Source: Capitella teleta (lineage: Eukaryota > Annelida > Polychaeta > Capitellidae). Taken from it: DNA of 64,000 bases. Numbering within the stretch: the first letter of the stretch is position 1; each line of letters opens with the position of its first letter. A program made the translations under genes and the position numbers. Of this stretch, positions 18,032-31,567 are shown one piece after another. The stretch spans positions 985,040 to 1,049,039 of the forward strand of contig KB297741.1 in the NCBI GenBank assembly GCA_000328365.1, written 5' to 3'. Below the pieces are notes generated by a model. That model was not told the origin of the DNA. It saw nothing but the letters and a program-made list of their open reading frames with translations, and did no database searches.

Positions 18032-21000
18032 TTATCCCTTGTTGGCGTAAGTAGGATTCTTGAAAGTAGAAGTTGCCTGTTTGTAAATAGGATTCTCAGC
18101 CTGCAAAAAAAATAAAAATACAGATTGTAGCATATCAATTGAAACAGTTGGAAGAGATTGGTTATGGGTGGGAAAAAGAAGGGGGGAAAAAAGGAAAAAA
18201 ATACAGATTGTAGCATATCAATTGAAACAATTGGAAGAGATTGTTATGGGTGGGAAAAAGAAGGGGGGAAAAAAGGAAAAAAATACAGATTGTAGCATAT
18301 CAATTGAAACAATTGGAAGAGATTGGTTATGGGTGGGAAAAAGAAGGGGGGAAAAAAGGAAAAAAATACAGATTGTAGCATATCAATTGAAACAATTGGA
18401 AGAGATTGGTTATGGGTGGGAAAAAGAAGGGGGGGAAAAAAAAAAGGAATTTTTTTTTCTTTCTAATACTGAAGTAGAGAGAGAAAGAGTGCAACCGTAC
18501 TGACCATTTCCCAACGTGCATTCTGTCGTTCTTTCTCAAAGTTCGCAAACTCTCTTCTGTCGTGAATCGTCACAAAAAGTTTCCAGATGAGCAAAAGAGC
18601 GAGCCCCACGAGGATGATGCCAGCGATCACGCCAAGGACAATCGCCAACACGTTCACTGGCTTAGGACATTCTGATGCAAATAAGAGAAATTTAAATAAA
18701 TTTGAGTAAAAAAAAACAACTATTAATTATTCAGTAACTGGCTCTATTTATTTGTTTGTAGATATGAACATGGTTGCCGTGGGAACAAATCCGCCTGTAT
18801 CCAAGCAAGCTTTGTTCGGATACGGTTCGGTCTCATTGGCTCCATGGGTGAAACCCAAAAGTGCCGAGTGCTCCGATCTAGAAGATGGAGCATTATGATA
18901 CTAGTTTCAGAAGGAACATAAATCAAAATAATGATTAATTTCATCTTTAACCAGGCTTTTTTAACTTCATTAACGCAACATCTACCCTTTTCCTAATTAA
19001 ATGAGGTGAGAAAACTAAGAAATATTGACCTTCTTGAGAAGTTTTTCATTTCTCAGGATTCCAATTTATCTGCAGGCCCCATATAATATAACACAAAGTG
19101 GGAAAATTCTTCATATTCCTCACTAATCGATGCCAAACTTTTTATATGTTTCATAACTATTGGTGCTGTAATTTAAATTATAAATCATGCGTGTTTCACA
19201 TCATTCTGTTGCTATGGTAACCAGCAAACACTTTTATTTTCCTTCAATCTGTATTTTGAATTGTGTTCCTTCTGAAACAAGAATCGTAATGTTCCGTCTT
19301 TTAGATTGGAGCACTGGTCACTATTAGGTCTCATCCAAGGGAGTTATGTAACCGCGGATTCAGGATGACCATCAGTTACATCTTGGGGAATTACCATGGG
19401 AACAAACCAACCTTTAGTGCGTTGGGCCTGGACCTGGTTGGACATGTAGACGTACGTGAAATAGAAATCACAATCATCCTCATCACGGAATTTGCACAGA
19501 CGTCGATCAGGAAGATCTGCAGCATCAGAGGTATTACATAACAAATCATAATGAAGCAGAGAAGTTAATTGCAATTAGCATAAAAGTGATCCGGGACAGC
19601 CAGAGGGAAGACCCACCCTCGACGTAAGGAACGACATCAACGTGTGTGCAGTTTGCCTTGCAGTAGTCTTCGGTCAGATCTCCGGTCTTGTGTGCTGTGC
19701 ACTGAACGCACGCTTTGTTCTCATCGCACTTTCCAGGACAAACCTGAAGAGAGGAGAAATAATTCATAATGTAATTTCTCAAGAAATTCCATGTAGATTT
19801 CATGCAAGTGAAAAGTGAAAAGAGAAGTCTCACTGGACAATCTTCACAGGTGCGTCCAGTGTAGTAATCATCCTTATCACAAATGCACTCTCCGCAGCGA
19901 CATCTGCCTTTACCATTGCACATGAGCTGCGACAAAAGAGTAGTCAGTGAAAAAGAGGATTGACAAACAGGCTGACTTACACCGCTTTCCTTGGCACGAC
20001 ATGTCTCTTGGCTGGTGGGACAGTCACAGGCAGCACCAGAGAAGCCAGGGAGGCACTGGCACTCCCGGCACTTGCAGATGCCTCGGCTGGGACCTGTGCA
20101 CACGGATCAATTGATTGGTTGATTGGTTGATAATGATAGCAGACCTCCACAGAGTTCTCCCCCGGAGAAGTCACAGGCGTAGTTGTTGCACTCGCAGAAG
20201 CTGCCATCGTACTTGCGAGAGGGATCTCCGGGGGTGATGGGGTAGCACTCACAGCGCCCGCACAGGCACTGGCCACGCCCCTCACAAACCTCGCTGGTGT
20301 TGGTTCTGAAAATATGACGTTGTCGTGGCTTGTCAGCTGAGAAGGAGGCGTACCTTTTGCAGGATGCTTCGTAGTCATCGCTCTCCAGATTGGAGGCTGA
20401 GCACTCGCACTTCTTGCCATATGCCCCTTCAGCGCAAGTGCAAGCGCCGCATTCGTACGTTCCAGTGCCGTTGCAACGGTCGCTGTTTCGTTGCTGGAGA
20501 AATCACAATGTTGTGAAAGGCGAGAGAAAAAAAAAGTCAAGCACTGCTCACCTCCAGTTCTGGGCTTTCACAATCACATTCACAGATGAGATCAACTTCA
20601 ACCGTCAGCTTCTCCGTGAGTCCAACCGGATAAATATTGAAAGACTTCCTACGCTGAGCAGGGTCTTCGGGGCAAGAGGTGACCTTGAGCGACACCTCGA
20701 ATGTCACATTTTGACCGATGCGAAGTTTGTCACATTTCGCGCTTTCAGTGAAATCTTCATTCCTGTTGAATAAAAACTCGGAATAAATACCGCTGAATCA
20801 GCACGATGACCAGAGGACTACGCACTCTCCGCATTTAGCTCTGAACGACACAAACACGTCTTCATTGCCGTCAGCTTTCAGCTCCACAGTGCTGCTGATC
20901 TTGTTGTAGTTATCACGAACTAGCGCCACCACGTTACTTGAATCATTCGCAAGCTCTCCCACAGTGCTGCCCTCGATGAAGTCGCCAAGGAGACGGTAAA

Positions 21001-24000
21001 TTGGGACACGGGACTTGGTCACGGCAAAGATGACATTAACTTTCTTGTCTGAGATGATCTTTGAGAGCTGGCCGATGGACGGGTAGTCCTGACAGAGGAA
21101 TGGATTTTATTCTTGTACACATTTATTCAGCTGTGAGGTTACCTGGGAGAGTGATGCGCTGTAGAGGCCATCATCATCCAGGTGGCAGTGACCGTCATTT
21201 GGGGTCACAATACCGCCAAGCTGAGTGAACGGGAATAAATTTCAGTAAATCAGAATTTCACTCACAGGAAGGTGGAAATTAAATTAAAAATTCTATAGGG
21301 TGGGTTAGGAAGCAGGGAAGGGGTGAGAGGGGGATAAATAAAATAATCATGCTTAAAATGTAGTCAACTTATAAATAGATAAATATATATCTTGTTAATA
21401 TAATTACATAACGCTCATATTTTATGGGAAGTATACAACAGAAGTTATTTGCATTTCGACTTGGTGTAGAAAGACCATAGATTTATACAAAAAACCCAGC
21501 TGAAGCCCAATTATTAAAAAGAGTGAGAGCTAGCCAGCTCAGAAGGTGAACAGAATTTAATACAACTAATACAAGAGAAAAGAAAGAAACTGGAACATAA
21601 AATTCTCACTAACCCAGAAAAAGGGAGAATAACATTTCAAAGAAAGGAAAAAAAAAAAAAAAAAAAAAAAAGATATTCAAATCCCATGGAATGAATAAAG
21701 TTGAACAACATTAGCACAGAGAAAGGGAAGGCCATCAGAACTTTTACGTGAAGAATTCCTCCATCCAATAGCGTTCTTTTTTATATTAAGTTGTGTTTAT
21801 GTAGGAAAACATGAGAAGAAATGAAGAAAAAGGCAAAAGAAATTGTGTGAATCAAATAAAATACAGTTGTATTTTATCCGTGATTTGGGAAAGCATTTTT
21901 TTCAGGGAGGGTGGGGGGGGGGGTGCAGGTGGTTGTTAGAAGAGACAGGATCATGGCTCTGCTGAGGCAACCAACCTTTCCGTCGCCCGCAAAATGATAC
22001 GGAGCATCACTGGAGTAAATCAAGAGCTTGCGAGCGGTTTCACGCCAACCGATTTCATTCTGCCAAACATTCAATTCAGTAGGAAATAGGGAATTAATGA
22101 AAATCTGCTGCAATCAAAATTTGGCTGAAAATTGCAAATAAAATTGCTGAAATCAGAATCTTGCATTTCATTGGGTAGGAACATGAAATATAAAGAAATT
22201 TGTAAAATAAAAAATTATTGATCAGATAAATAAATGATATAGTCAAATAAAGACAGTAGGCCTCATTAATTGGTTGCCAGATTTTTTCATAACTAGCTTA
22301 TAATACTCCCTAAGGTTTTGTGACATTTTTTATTTAGAATCAATGGCAAAAAGGCCAGATTACATGAGGCAAAACCAACTAGGTCTCACGATATCCATTA
22401 AAAATCTACGTTTGCAATAGAAACGGGTTATTTCCTCATTAAAGTTTGTGTAATTTTGAAATTTATGAAATACATGAACAGCTCAGACTCGGCCGAAATT
22501 TTTTCACAAGTGAAATAAACTTACGTTGCAGGAGACGGCCTGCATGATGGCATCAAAGCCTCCTTCTGGGCCGTCCAAGTTGCCAGAAATCTGCGTGCGT
22601 TCAACTTTAGTCTACAAAATAAATCAGAGTCAAAATGAACAAAATAGAGGGTCAAAGTATCACCTTGAACTTGGAAGTGTCGTCAGTGAGTGGAAGTTGG
22701 TTCCTAAAGGCGTACGGCGCAGCACACCCGTTGCAAGGGGAGACTAACCTTAGAGAGGAGGAAGCAATATGAGTGATCAACAGATTTTAAACATATCTAG
22801 AGATTCAAGATACAGGAGCATATTATTAATTTTATAATATGAAATTATACATGTATTGACGACCAAAACGAAGGGGAAAAAAAAATCTCCATTAATTATA
22901 TTTTCCTGTTTCATAGATGGAAGAAGAATAAGTTGGGGTAATAATTACTTGGTTGGTACAGTGCTGATGTAGGGCATGGTTTCCTTATCCACAAAGGATC
23001 CAAAGCCAAGGTGGAAATTCTTTGTAATTTTACCCATTTCTTCAGCTGTGTGATAGAAATAGAAATATAAGAAAATTAAAAATAAAGACTCTAGAACAGG
23101 AAATTTTCGCGACTGAAATCTTTGCTATATTCGCGGTCACGATCGACAGCAAATATTAGATGCCCGGAAAATGTTTCTGGGTAATCTAATACTGTATGAC
23201 CCAATGCTTGACTGCAAATAATTAATGCTGCGAATAAAAGCCTCAGCCATAAAACCGCGAAATTGCAGTCCCCAGAAATTTCCTATACCAAAGTAAATTC
23301 TGCTCAAATTTTGAAATTTATGGAAAATTTCTCAAATGATTTAAATTATTCAACTCACACAAAAGATCGCCTAACTCAGCCAACTTGCTCTTGTCATCAC
23401 TCATAGAGTTTGAGAGATCCATAACGTAGTACAAATCAACAGGATAATTCTCTGCTTGCCGAAAATTCACGGAAAATTTGAATGCGTCATCTACGAGGAA
23501 AGAAAAAAAGAAAGAAGATAAGTGGGAAGGAAGCTCATGTTAAGCAGGATCATATATAAATTATATTTCAAAGGATAATTCAAACAAGACAAACAGAACC
23601 ATACTTGGTCTTAATTTAATGGAGACTTTTTGCGGTGACAGTTGGATAGCTTCCTGGCCACCCTCAGCGTTGCGAGGTTTCAATTCCTAAATAAGAAAAA
23701 GATGAGAAAGTAGAGGATGTTGATGGAGAATGGCGGCCTGAGATTACGCTGTCATATGTGATGTTATGCTCTGGAAAAACCATGTAATGCTCATCGCAGC
23801 CGTGCAGTGCCAGATTGTCAGTAGTGTCGCATCGCTCATGATTGGTGGCGTCAAAACCCTGAAAAATATTCAATTCTACACAAAAATCACTTTAAACAGA
23901 GAATAAAGAAACATTAAAATAACCAAATCTGCCATTTTCTGTTGCTTGTAAATGAATGATGAAAACTTTGAGCGATGGAACTCACTTCTTGCTGACACCA

Positions 24001-25333
24001 GCCGCACAGGGGTCCAGCTGAAACGCAACTGCCGCACGTCCTCTGGTCGATGCAGACGTTCCATTTGTCTGAAATTATACATTACACAATATTGAAAATA
24101 TGCATCAGTTGCAAGCACGCTCATTGTAATGTTCAAATAGGCACACCGGAAATCCAGGCATTTTCATAAATCTAATGACCGCCGTTGGTAAACACGGAAT
24201 TGCAATTAAGGAATCGGACCACGAACAGGCGTCCAAATGACAGAGCAACAGGCTACTACTGTCGGCAATAAACCACGCACTTGATTGGCTGACCAGAGTC
24301 GCTTGCCGTCGCTATAGCAACAGGCATGGCAAAATTACCCCCCCCCCCCCACACACACACACACTGCGAGGCAAGTCATCAATTTGGTCTCCTAGGTATT
24401 ACGTAACATTTACAATCAAGCAGTATCAAGCAGTGACGTCATGCAGTGCCAGATTTGCAGGAACCCTTTAGGACCCTGGACAAATGTTGGTGTTCGAAGT
24501 TTCCTATGTTGATGCCAGGATCAGAAATGCTCAGGACACCGACTCCGACCTCCGAACTGCGAAACTCCGATGCGTTTTTCGAAACTTCGACCTCCGATGT
24601 TTCTGCTGAGTCGGAGTTTCGAAAAAAAAAAAAAACCGGTTCGAAAAAAAAAACGGAAGAAAAAAACCCCACAGCCCTTAAAAGCCTCTGATCCTCGTGA
24701 AACAATCAGCTACCCCGCACATTACGTAATACACAGGAAGCGAGGCAGGTTATAGTGATTTCTATGAGCCCCCTCCCTCTTCTGGACTGCTGACTCCAAA
24801 ACCATTCAACCGTAAGCGGTGCTTGTTCAAACACTCCCACCCCCTCCTCAGTGCTACTTCCGACGAGGCGATTGTCACTCCCCCATTCCCTCAGCGACTG
24901 CGCCCTTTCAACTTTTAGCTGTTGATCAACTCCATGATTACTGGTACATGTTGAATCGAGGTCACCCAACAGTTAACATCAATATTTTTCAACGCCAATT
25001 AAATCAAAGCGTCGGAGCTCTTTGTTTTGAAAGCGATGCTTCATTCAGCGAATACACATGAAACCGAGTGATTACTACGCATCGCTAGCCTTGTACTCGA
25101 AGGCGTGATTTTAGTCAAATAATTATTACATTCACCAATATTTACAATATATTCACCATTATTACTTTACCAATATCGATTAATAGTTAAAAAAAAAATG
25201 ACTTCACGAGTTAACAGACAGACAGTTATAATCAGTAGGCTTTCCTTGTAACATGTCACTCATTAAAGTGGCGATTTTAATTTTTTTTTTTAAGGAAAAT
25301 TTTAAATTAAAAATTTTCCTTATGTTACTTTAC

Positions 25334-25371
<38 letters not shown>

Positions 25372-28300
25372 TAAGTCTGTGAACGATTTTTTATGCGCCG
25401 TTGCGCGGAGCTCCGTGAGGTATAATTCAGCAAATTTCACACATTGATAGTACATGTCATTCTGCGGGTCTGATTCGAATTTGAAGGTTAAAGGTCAAAG
25501 GTCAAGGTCACAGCGATTTTTCAAAATCTCAAATTGGACCGCTTCTAGCTCACTCATTAATTAAGCTGGGGTCTTGCAACATACGTCAATCGATCCAGCG
25601 CGTTAATATGTACAACAATGCATGGCGCTGTTACTGCTCTCAGATGCACCGTTCTTGCGTAATCTTACATAATAGTAATTACGACTTTTTTAAATGCAAA
25701 TATCTTGGTTATTAAGCGGGTTGTGGCATTGAAATTTGCAGAGTATATTGCTAGTATAGTCTTCTTATGTAATTATAAGTTTAATTGAGGTTGCATAAAG
25801 GTCAAGGTCATTGTGGTAATTAAAGCATTTAATTGCATAAATTGATGATTATTTCTAATTTTGTAAATTTTGTAACTTTTCTGAGTTGCATACTACGTGT
25901 GCTGTCGAGTCTTACAAGGAAATGTGATAATTCAGAGTATTTGTGTGTTTACGGTCGGAACACATATTAGGCAACACTTAGCCAATTTCACTGCTTCGGT
26001 ATTCCGTTGAACAAAGTTTGGTACTGAACATTTTGAATTTGCTCATGTCTGTCAATTAGTAAGTTGTACTTATTAATGAAGCAAGTTATTTCGGATTAAC
26101 ACTGAAAGTTTGAAGGTCAAAGGTTAAAGGTCAAGGTCGCAGTGATTTTTCAAAGTTGAAAACTCGATCGCCACTAACTCATTGACTAGTAATGCTATTG
26201 ACTAGTAACTGGCATCAAATGATTCAGTGCTGCAATATGTGAAATAAAGCTCGGAAATATGTCTGCTCCTAGATGCACCGTTCTTGCGTAATCTTACATA
26301 ATAGCAATTATGACTTTTTCAAATGCAAATATCTCGATTGTTAAGCGGGTTGTGGCATTGAAATTTGCAGAGTATATTGCTAGTATAGTCTTCTTATGTA
26401 ATTATAAGTTTAATTGAGGTTGCATAAAGGTCAAGGTCATTGTGGTAATTAAAGCATTTAATTGCATAAATTGATGATTATTTCTAATTTTGTAAATTTT
26501 GTAACTTTTCTGAGTTGCATACTACGTGTGCTGTCGAGTCTTACAAGGAAATGTGATAATTCAGAGTATTTGTGTGTTTACGGTCGGAACACATATTAGG
26601 CAACACTTAGCTAATTTCATTGCTTCTGTATTCCGTTGAACAAAGTTTGGTACTGAATATTTTGAATTCGCTCATGTCTGTCAATTAGTAAGTTGCACTT
26701 ATTAATGAAGCAAGTTATTTCGAATTAACACTGAAAGTTTGAAGGTAAAAGGTTAAAGGTCAAGGTCGCAGTGATTTTTCAAAGTTGAAAACTCGATCGC
26801 CAATAACTCATTGACTAGTAATGCTAACGACTTTTGGCATCAAATGATTCAATGCATCAATATGTGAAATATAGCTCGGAAGTATTTCTGCTCCTAGATG
26901 CACCGTTCTTGCTTAATCTTGCATAATAGCAACTTTGACTTTTTCAAATGCCGATATCTCTATGGTTATGTAAATTGTGGACTTGAAATTCGCAGGGTAT
27001 ATGCCACGCCTACAACTCTTACGAAATCCTGATTTTAAATGAAGTTCCTTGAAGTTCAAGATCATTGTGGTCAAAAAAGCATTTAATTGCAAAATTGATT
27101 ATTATTTTGAATTTGTTTGATCATTAAACTTTTATTGCCATCAAATTTGGCCAATTATGACATTCTTTAATTGACTGTCTGGTGGTATACTGCAATGATA
27201 ATTGGCTTAGCTTATTTCAATATAATTTCATGGCACATAGCAAGTCTACTGAGCTGAGCACAGCTGACCTCTGAAAAAGCCATAAATATGTCAACTTCTG
27301 TCAAGATGAAGATTGAGTCACACCATCTGGCTGGCACATTCGATGCTTCTGCGCAGCCTATATACTGTAGAATTAAAAATCCTTATAATTGTTGGATTGC
27401 ATTACTTTTCATCATACATTAAATGATATAAAACATTAAATGATAATGTAAAGTCATGACAAATGGAAATGCATATTTAGTTCATTGGTTGCGCAATTCT
27501 GCTATAAATCATAAATTGAAGCATATACTATAGATTAACACCATGAACTAATATAGCTGCGATTACGTTCATGTTTTTTATCATGGTTAATCAATTGCTT
27601 AATTAAAAATTTTCCTTGGTCACATCTCTGATTGATTCTTGTTTTTTTTTTTTTCATTTTTTTTTTTTTTTTGGTCTGGCGCCCGCAACGTCCCTATCAG
27701 TTGTTACATTTCTTGGCAATGGCTTCTGCGTGCTTCACAAGAATCAATCGCTTTCAACTTCTTCAATTAAAGTGCAGTCCTCCATTGTCGTTTGGATTTC
27801 CATACCTTTACATTAAACGCTTGTACAAGCGTCAGCTCTATATCATATGCTAAATTGCTAATGCGGACAAGCCAGCACGCACGCCGTTCCGTTCAGATTT
27901 GAGTCAATTAGCTGCTTAAGCTCAAATAGCGATTCGAACCTGCATATAATTAATTATATGATGGAAGATGAACAATATTCTTTATAATTCTGTGCACCGT
28001 CTAATCGTCTATGTGAAACAGCGTTGGTTGTGCCTAGGGGCATGTCTTTCAGTGTTAATAGATAAATGCGCTAAGGCGGGAAGTTACGTAATTATTGAGA
28101 TCGTGTGCTTCATGGTGATCTCTGATTTCTTACTGTAAATTGGATCCCGTCACGGTGATTATAAATCAGGATGAAAAACAGTGTGACGATGACTTCTTTC
28201 ACCTCCACCCCTCCCCTCCATATGTGGACCTATTGATAGGCTTTTACTTTTTAAACTTACTGGCCACTAATTACTGCAATCCATCAAACTCCGACCTCCG

Positions 28301-28540
28301 ACCAAATCTCAATTCAGAACATCATTAATAATTAATTAACGTTAATTGTTAACTGATAATTGATAACTATAATATTGCGTCAGATGAATAAAGGAGAGAA
28401 AATATCAAGCTAGGAAGGCTCCACTATTGCCTGCATTACTAATAACACCAGAGCGTAGTAATCCGCAACTCACCTTGTCCACTCACCACCCACGCGAGAG
28501 AAAGTAGTGCGAAGAGGGAAAAAACCCTTCTGGTAACCAT
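18032..28540 (-). CDS. integrin beta chain, upstream copy
   Basis: Beta subunit of an integrin heterodimer. Twenty exons join in phase (28474-28540, 23986-24068, 23748-23858, 23605-23686, 23359-23490, 22949-23045, 22664-22748, 22525-22611, 21976-22059, 21143-21220, 20826-21088, 20552-20762, 20354-20493, 20145-20305, 19981-20093, 19834-19926, 19617-19743, 19412-19516, 18505-18671, 18032-18100) to give 784 aa. Features: signal peptide ([19 protein letters not shown]); PSI domain ([15 protein letters not shown]); MIDAS DLSNS at residues 139-143 with DD at 146-147; specificity loop CNGC at 196-199; four I-EGF repeats from about residue 461; membrane helix near 712-734; tail [12 protein letters not shown], then NPIY (765-768) and NPTY (777-780), the talin/kindlin sites. 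Intron 1 is 4.4 kb and repeat-filled; most others are far shorter. Exon sizes match the downstream paralogue almost throughout. Confidence 0.95.
18115..18450. repeat. four tandem copies of an 83-bp unit
   Basis: CAGATTGTAGCATATCAATT recurs at 18121, 18204, 18286 and 18369, spacing 82-83 bp. Each unit ends in a purine-rich GGGTGGGAAAAAGAAGGGGG segment. Copies are nearly identical, so amplification is recent. It fills the last intron of the upstream integrin gene. Confidence 0.95.
18776..19395. mobile_element. foldback/MITE-like element in integrin intron
   Basis: The left arm (about 18820-18960, with GGTTCGGTCTCATTGGCTCC and a TTTCAGAAGGAACATAAATC block) is repeated in inverted form at about 19250-19345. 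The right end carries a small hairpin, GTAACCG...CAGTTAC, at 19345-19380. The same arms recur at 43980-44935. The element occupies most of the 740-bp intron 18672-19411; the equivalent intron of the downstream integrin gene is 51 bp. Confidence 0.65.
23090..23289. mobile_element. Tc1/mariner-type MITE, copy 1
   Basis: Member of a family with ends close to TACWGTAGAACAGGAAATTT and a core containing ATTCGCGGTCACGATCGAC and a GCGAATAAA block. Here the ends are CTAGAACAGGAAATTT and AAATTTCCTATACC, so they are slightly eroded. It lies in an intron of the upstream integrin gene. Confidence 0.75.
24069..28473. other. long intron 1 of upstream integrin gene
   Basis: The 4.4-kb intron holds a degenerate CTCCGA/CTTCGA-rich patch at 24530-24640, whose ACTCCGACCTCCGA string recurs near 28286. 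It also holds a near-perfect hairpin at 25292-25322 (AAGGAAAATTTT against its complement), a T36 run at 25336-25371 and the 629-bp array listed separately. No further exon was recognised inside it. Confidence 0.5.
25470..27150. repeat. 629-bp tandem array with AGGTCA half-sites
   Basis: The phrase GAAGGT...AAAGGTCAAGGTC starts at 25483, 26112 and 26741, giving a period of 629 bp and about 2.6 copies. The second half of copies 1 and 2 is almost identical; copy 3 is more diverged and fades near 27150. Copy 1 contains AGGTCAAAGGTCA, a perfect direct repeat with 1-bp spacing, overlapping TCAAGGTCA, an extended half-site. These are nuclear-receptor-type motifs, but similar repeats are common in marine invertebrate repetitive DNA. 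Confidence 0.9.
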
Positions 28541-30869
28541 GGCAACGCTTCCAGATGAGCTGCAAACAGAAATCAGGCATAGAGAAGGGAAAAGCCATAT
28601 GGCAATCATGTGAGAAATTAACGAGAGACAAAGAACAATTGAACGTTTGCAAATAGTCAGCAATACTGCTCTGCGCCAACAGTGTGGAATAATGAACGTC
28701 TGAAAACACATTGCGATTAACCAGATAAAAATATCACACTGAGCCTGAGGGGGGGGGTTTACTGTACTGCAGCAATTAAGGAGGAACTGTACTTAAGTAG
28801 GTCCAGATCCTGGTTTGTTGTAAGCGTCATCAAGCGCACGTGGCATTTCGGGCACCAACAGAGAACATGCAACTCCGGAGGAGGCTATGCAACACAAGGG
28901 ATTAAGCCAATCGGCCTTGGGATATTCCACGGGGAGGAGGATTGGGGGAATGTGTCAGAAAGAAGAGTGGAATGCAGCGAACGCACGCAATGAATTTAGA
29001 TTGTACAAAGCACAATGTTCTGTGATTAAGTGAAGATGGAAGGCGAGACTGCACGAGAAAGGAGATCCTTTTACGGGATCACATTATGCTTTTATGCTGT
29101 ACACTGGTACAGGATGCGTAAGAGATACGGGCCACTTGATCTGAACTACGTCAGTGTGCTCATTACAATGCCTCCTGTATGCTGATACTGAATATACAAA
29201 GGGTGTGGCAAAGAATTCTTATGTAATTTGAATGAAAATTATATCAAATACAAAACAAGCAGAATTATGGTGTTTGAGGGCCTAGAGGAACTGAATTCCA
29301 GATATTTCTTAGCATATTTGTGAAAACGAAATGGAATTCCATATAAACCGTATCAGATGAAATACAGCTAAAGATGTTCAAATTTGATATCAGTCCATAA
29401 AATGGAAAAGAAATCCCGATTGCCAATTTTGTTCACATTGAATTATAATAACAACAAGGGATAAACATCATTGCGCATGCCGTAAGTTTTCAACTTATAA
29501 TTGAGGGATATCTGACAAAAAGTGAAATCGCAGAAGAGTTTTCTATGTCTAAACAGCCAGGGTTGCACTGTAGAGAAGAGCACACTTGAGAGACACGCAG
29601 TGGTGCGCCAAAGGAAGTAGACCGCTTTGAAACGCAAGCAAAGAGTAGTCTTGCGACATTACAATACTTATTAATCCTTTACTAGTATCCTCGTACATTA
29701 TGGTCACATGTAGTGCCTGATCGGCGAGTCGGCATTGGTCTGAATCTCAGAGAATTGATTCTATAGCTTAAGAATCTTTGCATTTTCATTTCCATATTAT
29801 TTTTAAATCTTTATCCAGTTTAATATTTTAATATATATTCAGAACTTTGATCCCTGTAGTCACCTTGTGATGGGTATAATTTTACTAATTTATTTGATAT
29901 TTGTGCAATGATATATGCTTGTCTTTTATTAAGCATTCTTGACTTCTCGTTATATTTGATCTCGATTAACAATTTAACATTAGAAAGAAAGGGAATAAAT
30001 TTTCTCGTAATAGGCATTCTTCGTTATGTGGGTCAAGCGTCTCAACTGTAATTTACAAGTAGAATGCCAGCCTGAGGTTATGTACAATCAACTTTTATAA
30101 AAGAGAATTGAACAGATAAGCCTCAGTTGCCAACAGAAGCCAATTATAAGCCCTGCAAAAATAACAACAAGCAAACATGGGCGGAAGACTTTCAATACAA
30201 GCCAGGTCAGAGGTAAAGCAAATTTGAGCTACGAAGACTTGAGGGTTCGATTTCAATTTCAGATTGGGGACCTTGAATTGAACAAAGTGATCATGTTTAC
30301 AGCAGCCGTAAACGTTCGTAATGCATTATGTCAGGCATTTCCTGGAAATTTTATCGATCAGAGTATATCCGTTTGTCTTTAATGTAATTTAAAAATCCTA
30401 ATTTTCATGTTTTGTTGACAAAATAAAGAAAAATAGTTAAGATACATCCTCTTTCCTCACACACAAGAATCCTGTCAGCCTGTGACCAATACGTTCTGAC
30501 ATTTAGTGTATAATTAAGCCTGTTGTATTGGCATTTGAATCATTTTGAATGTTTGCCAACCAGTTAGCACGAATTTCTCATCTTCGATTAAATTACACAT
30601 GGGGTTGAACAATCTGTAACTTTTGAACTATGCTTGGGTTTAGAAATTTCTTCCATCAAACTGAATGATTTGAATCAGCTATTAAGGGGTCTTAAAGTTA
30701 AAACTTAAAAACATGGCATTGCGGGCGGGTTTTGGGGCGAGGGGTCACATATAATGGAATCTTAGCCTGAATATTTCAATCGAAAAAAATTTCTGCTGTT
30801 AGTAATAATACTTACCTAATGGTGCATTGGTGCTAGGTGTAATATTATAAATATAGTAAAATTAACACA

Positions 30870-31081
30870 ATAGATTACATATTCGCGGTCACGATCGACC
30901 ATGTAAATTAGATGTAGATGACATGTTTCTGGGTAATCTTATACTATGACCCTATTATTACTTATTAGGCCCTATATAGGCTATACGCTTGACCGCGAAT
31001 AATTGGTGCCGCGAATAAAGGCCAGAGCCATAAAAAAGGTGCGAAAAATTGCAATCCGCGGAAATTTCCTGTTCTACAGTA
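30870..31081. mobile_element. Tc1/mariner-type MITE, copy 2
   Basis: Carries the family core (ATTCGCGGTCACGATCGACC, then a TTTCTGGGTAATCTTATACT block and GACCGCGAATAATTGGTGCC). The right end, GAAATTTCCTGTTCTACAGT, is intact at 31061-31080; the left terminal repeat is not recognisable. Confidence 0.75.
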
Positions 31082-31567
31082 CCTTCATAAATTATTTCAT
31101 TGATTGTATAATATAAGTTGTCAAGACCATCGTTAATTGATCCTTTTATAATGATAATAACAGAAATCCCTCTTCGAGTTATGTCAACAAAGATTCATTC
31201 AAAATCCAAATTTCGTTCATTGTCATGATGATTGTGACAGAGACCAAAAATGACTGGTGACTGTAGTGAATAAGGGACTGGACAAGGCACTGAACAACTA
31301 CAGTGACTCATTCATTGACTCTTCGGAGGATTTTGACTTACTTGCGCATTCTCAGATTATGGTTGATAGGAGGCTAATTTGTGACCTACACCAGCAATTA
31401 AAATGAATTTTTCCAAACAAAATAAAAAAGAGAGTTCATAAAATTGATTTAAATCCAAACAAGTCAACGATACCAACCGATTCAACGTAGAAATTCCCCT
31501 TTTCCCGACGATCCGGTCCGACCAAACTTTTATCTGCTCAAGTATAATGGCGAACGGGGAACCCTCG

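Noticed and set aside
18115-18450. CRISPR-like array
   Set aside because: Four 83-bp units abut without unique spacers, in an animal intron; it is a minisatellite.
24439-24755. Overlapping frames in integrin intron 1 at the CTCCGA-rich patch
   Set aside because: Low-complexity repeat with poly-A; no domain and it lies inside an intron.
27890-27960. Second tRNA-like B-box (GGTTCGAATCG on the minus strand)
   Set aside because: No A-box at the right distance and no stem pairing.
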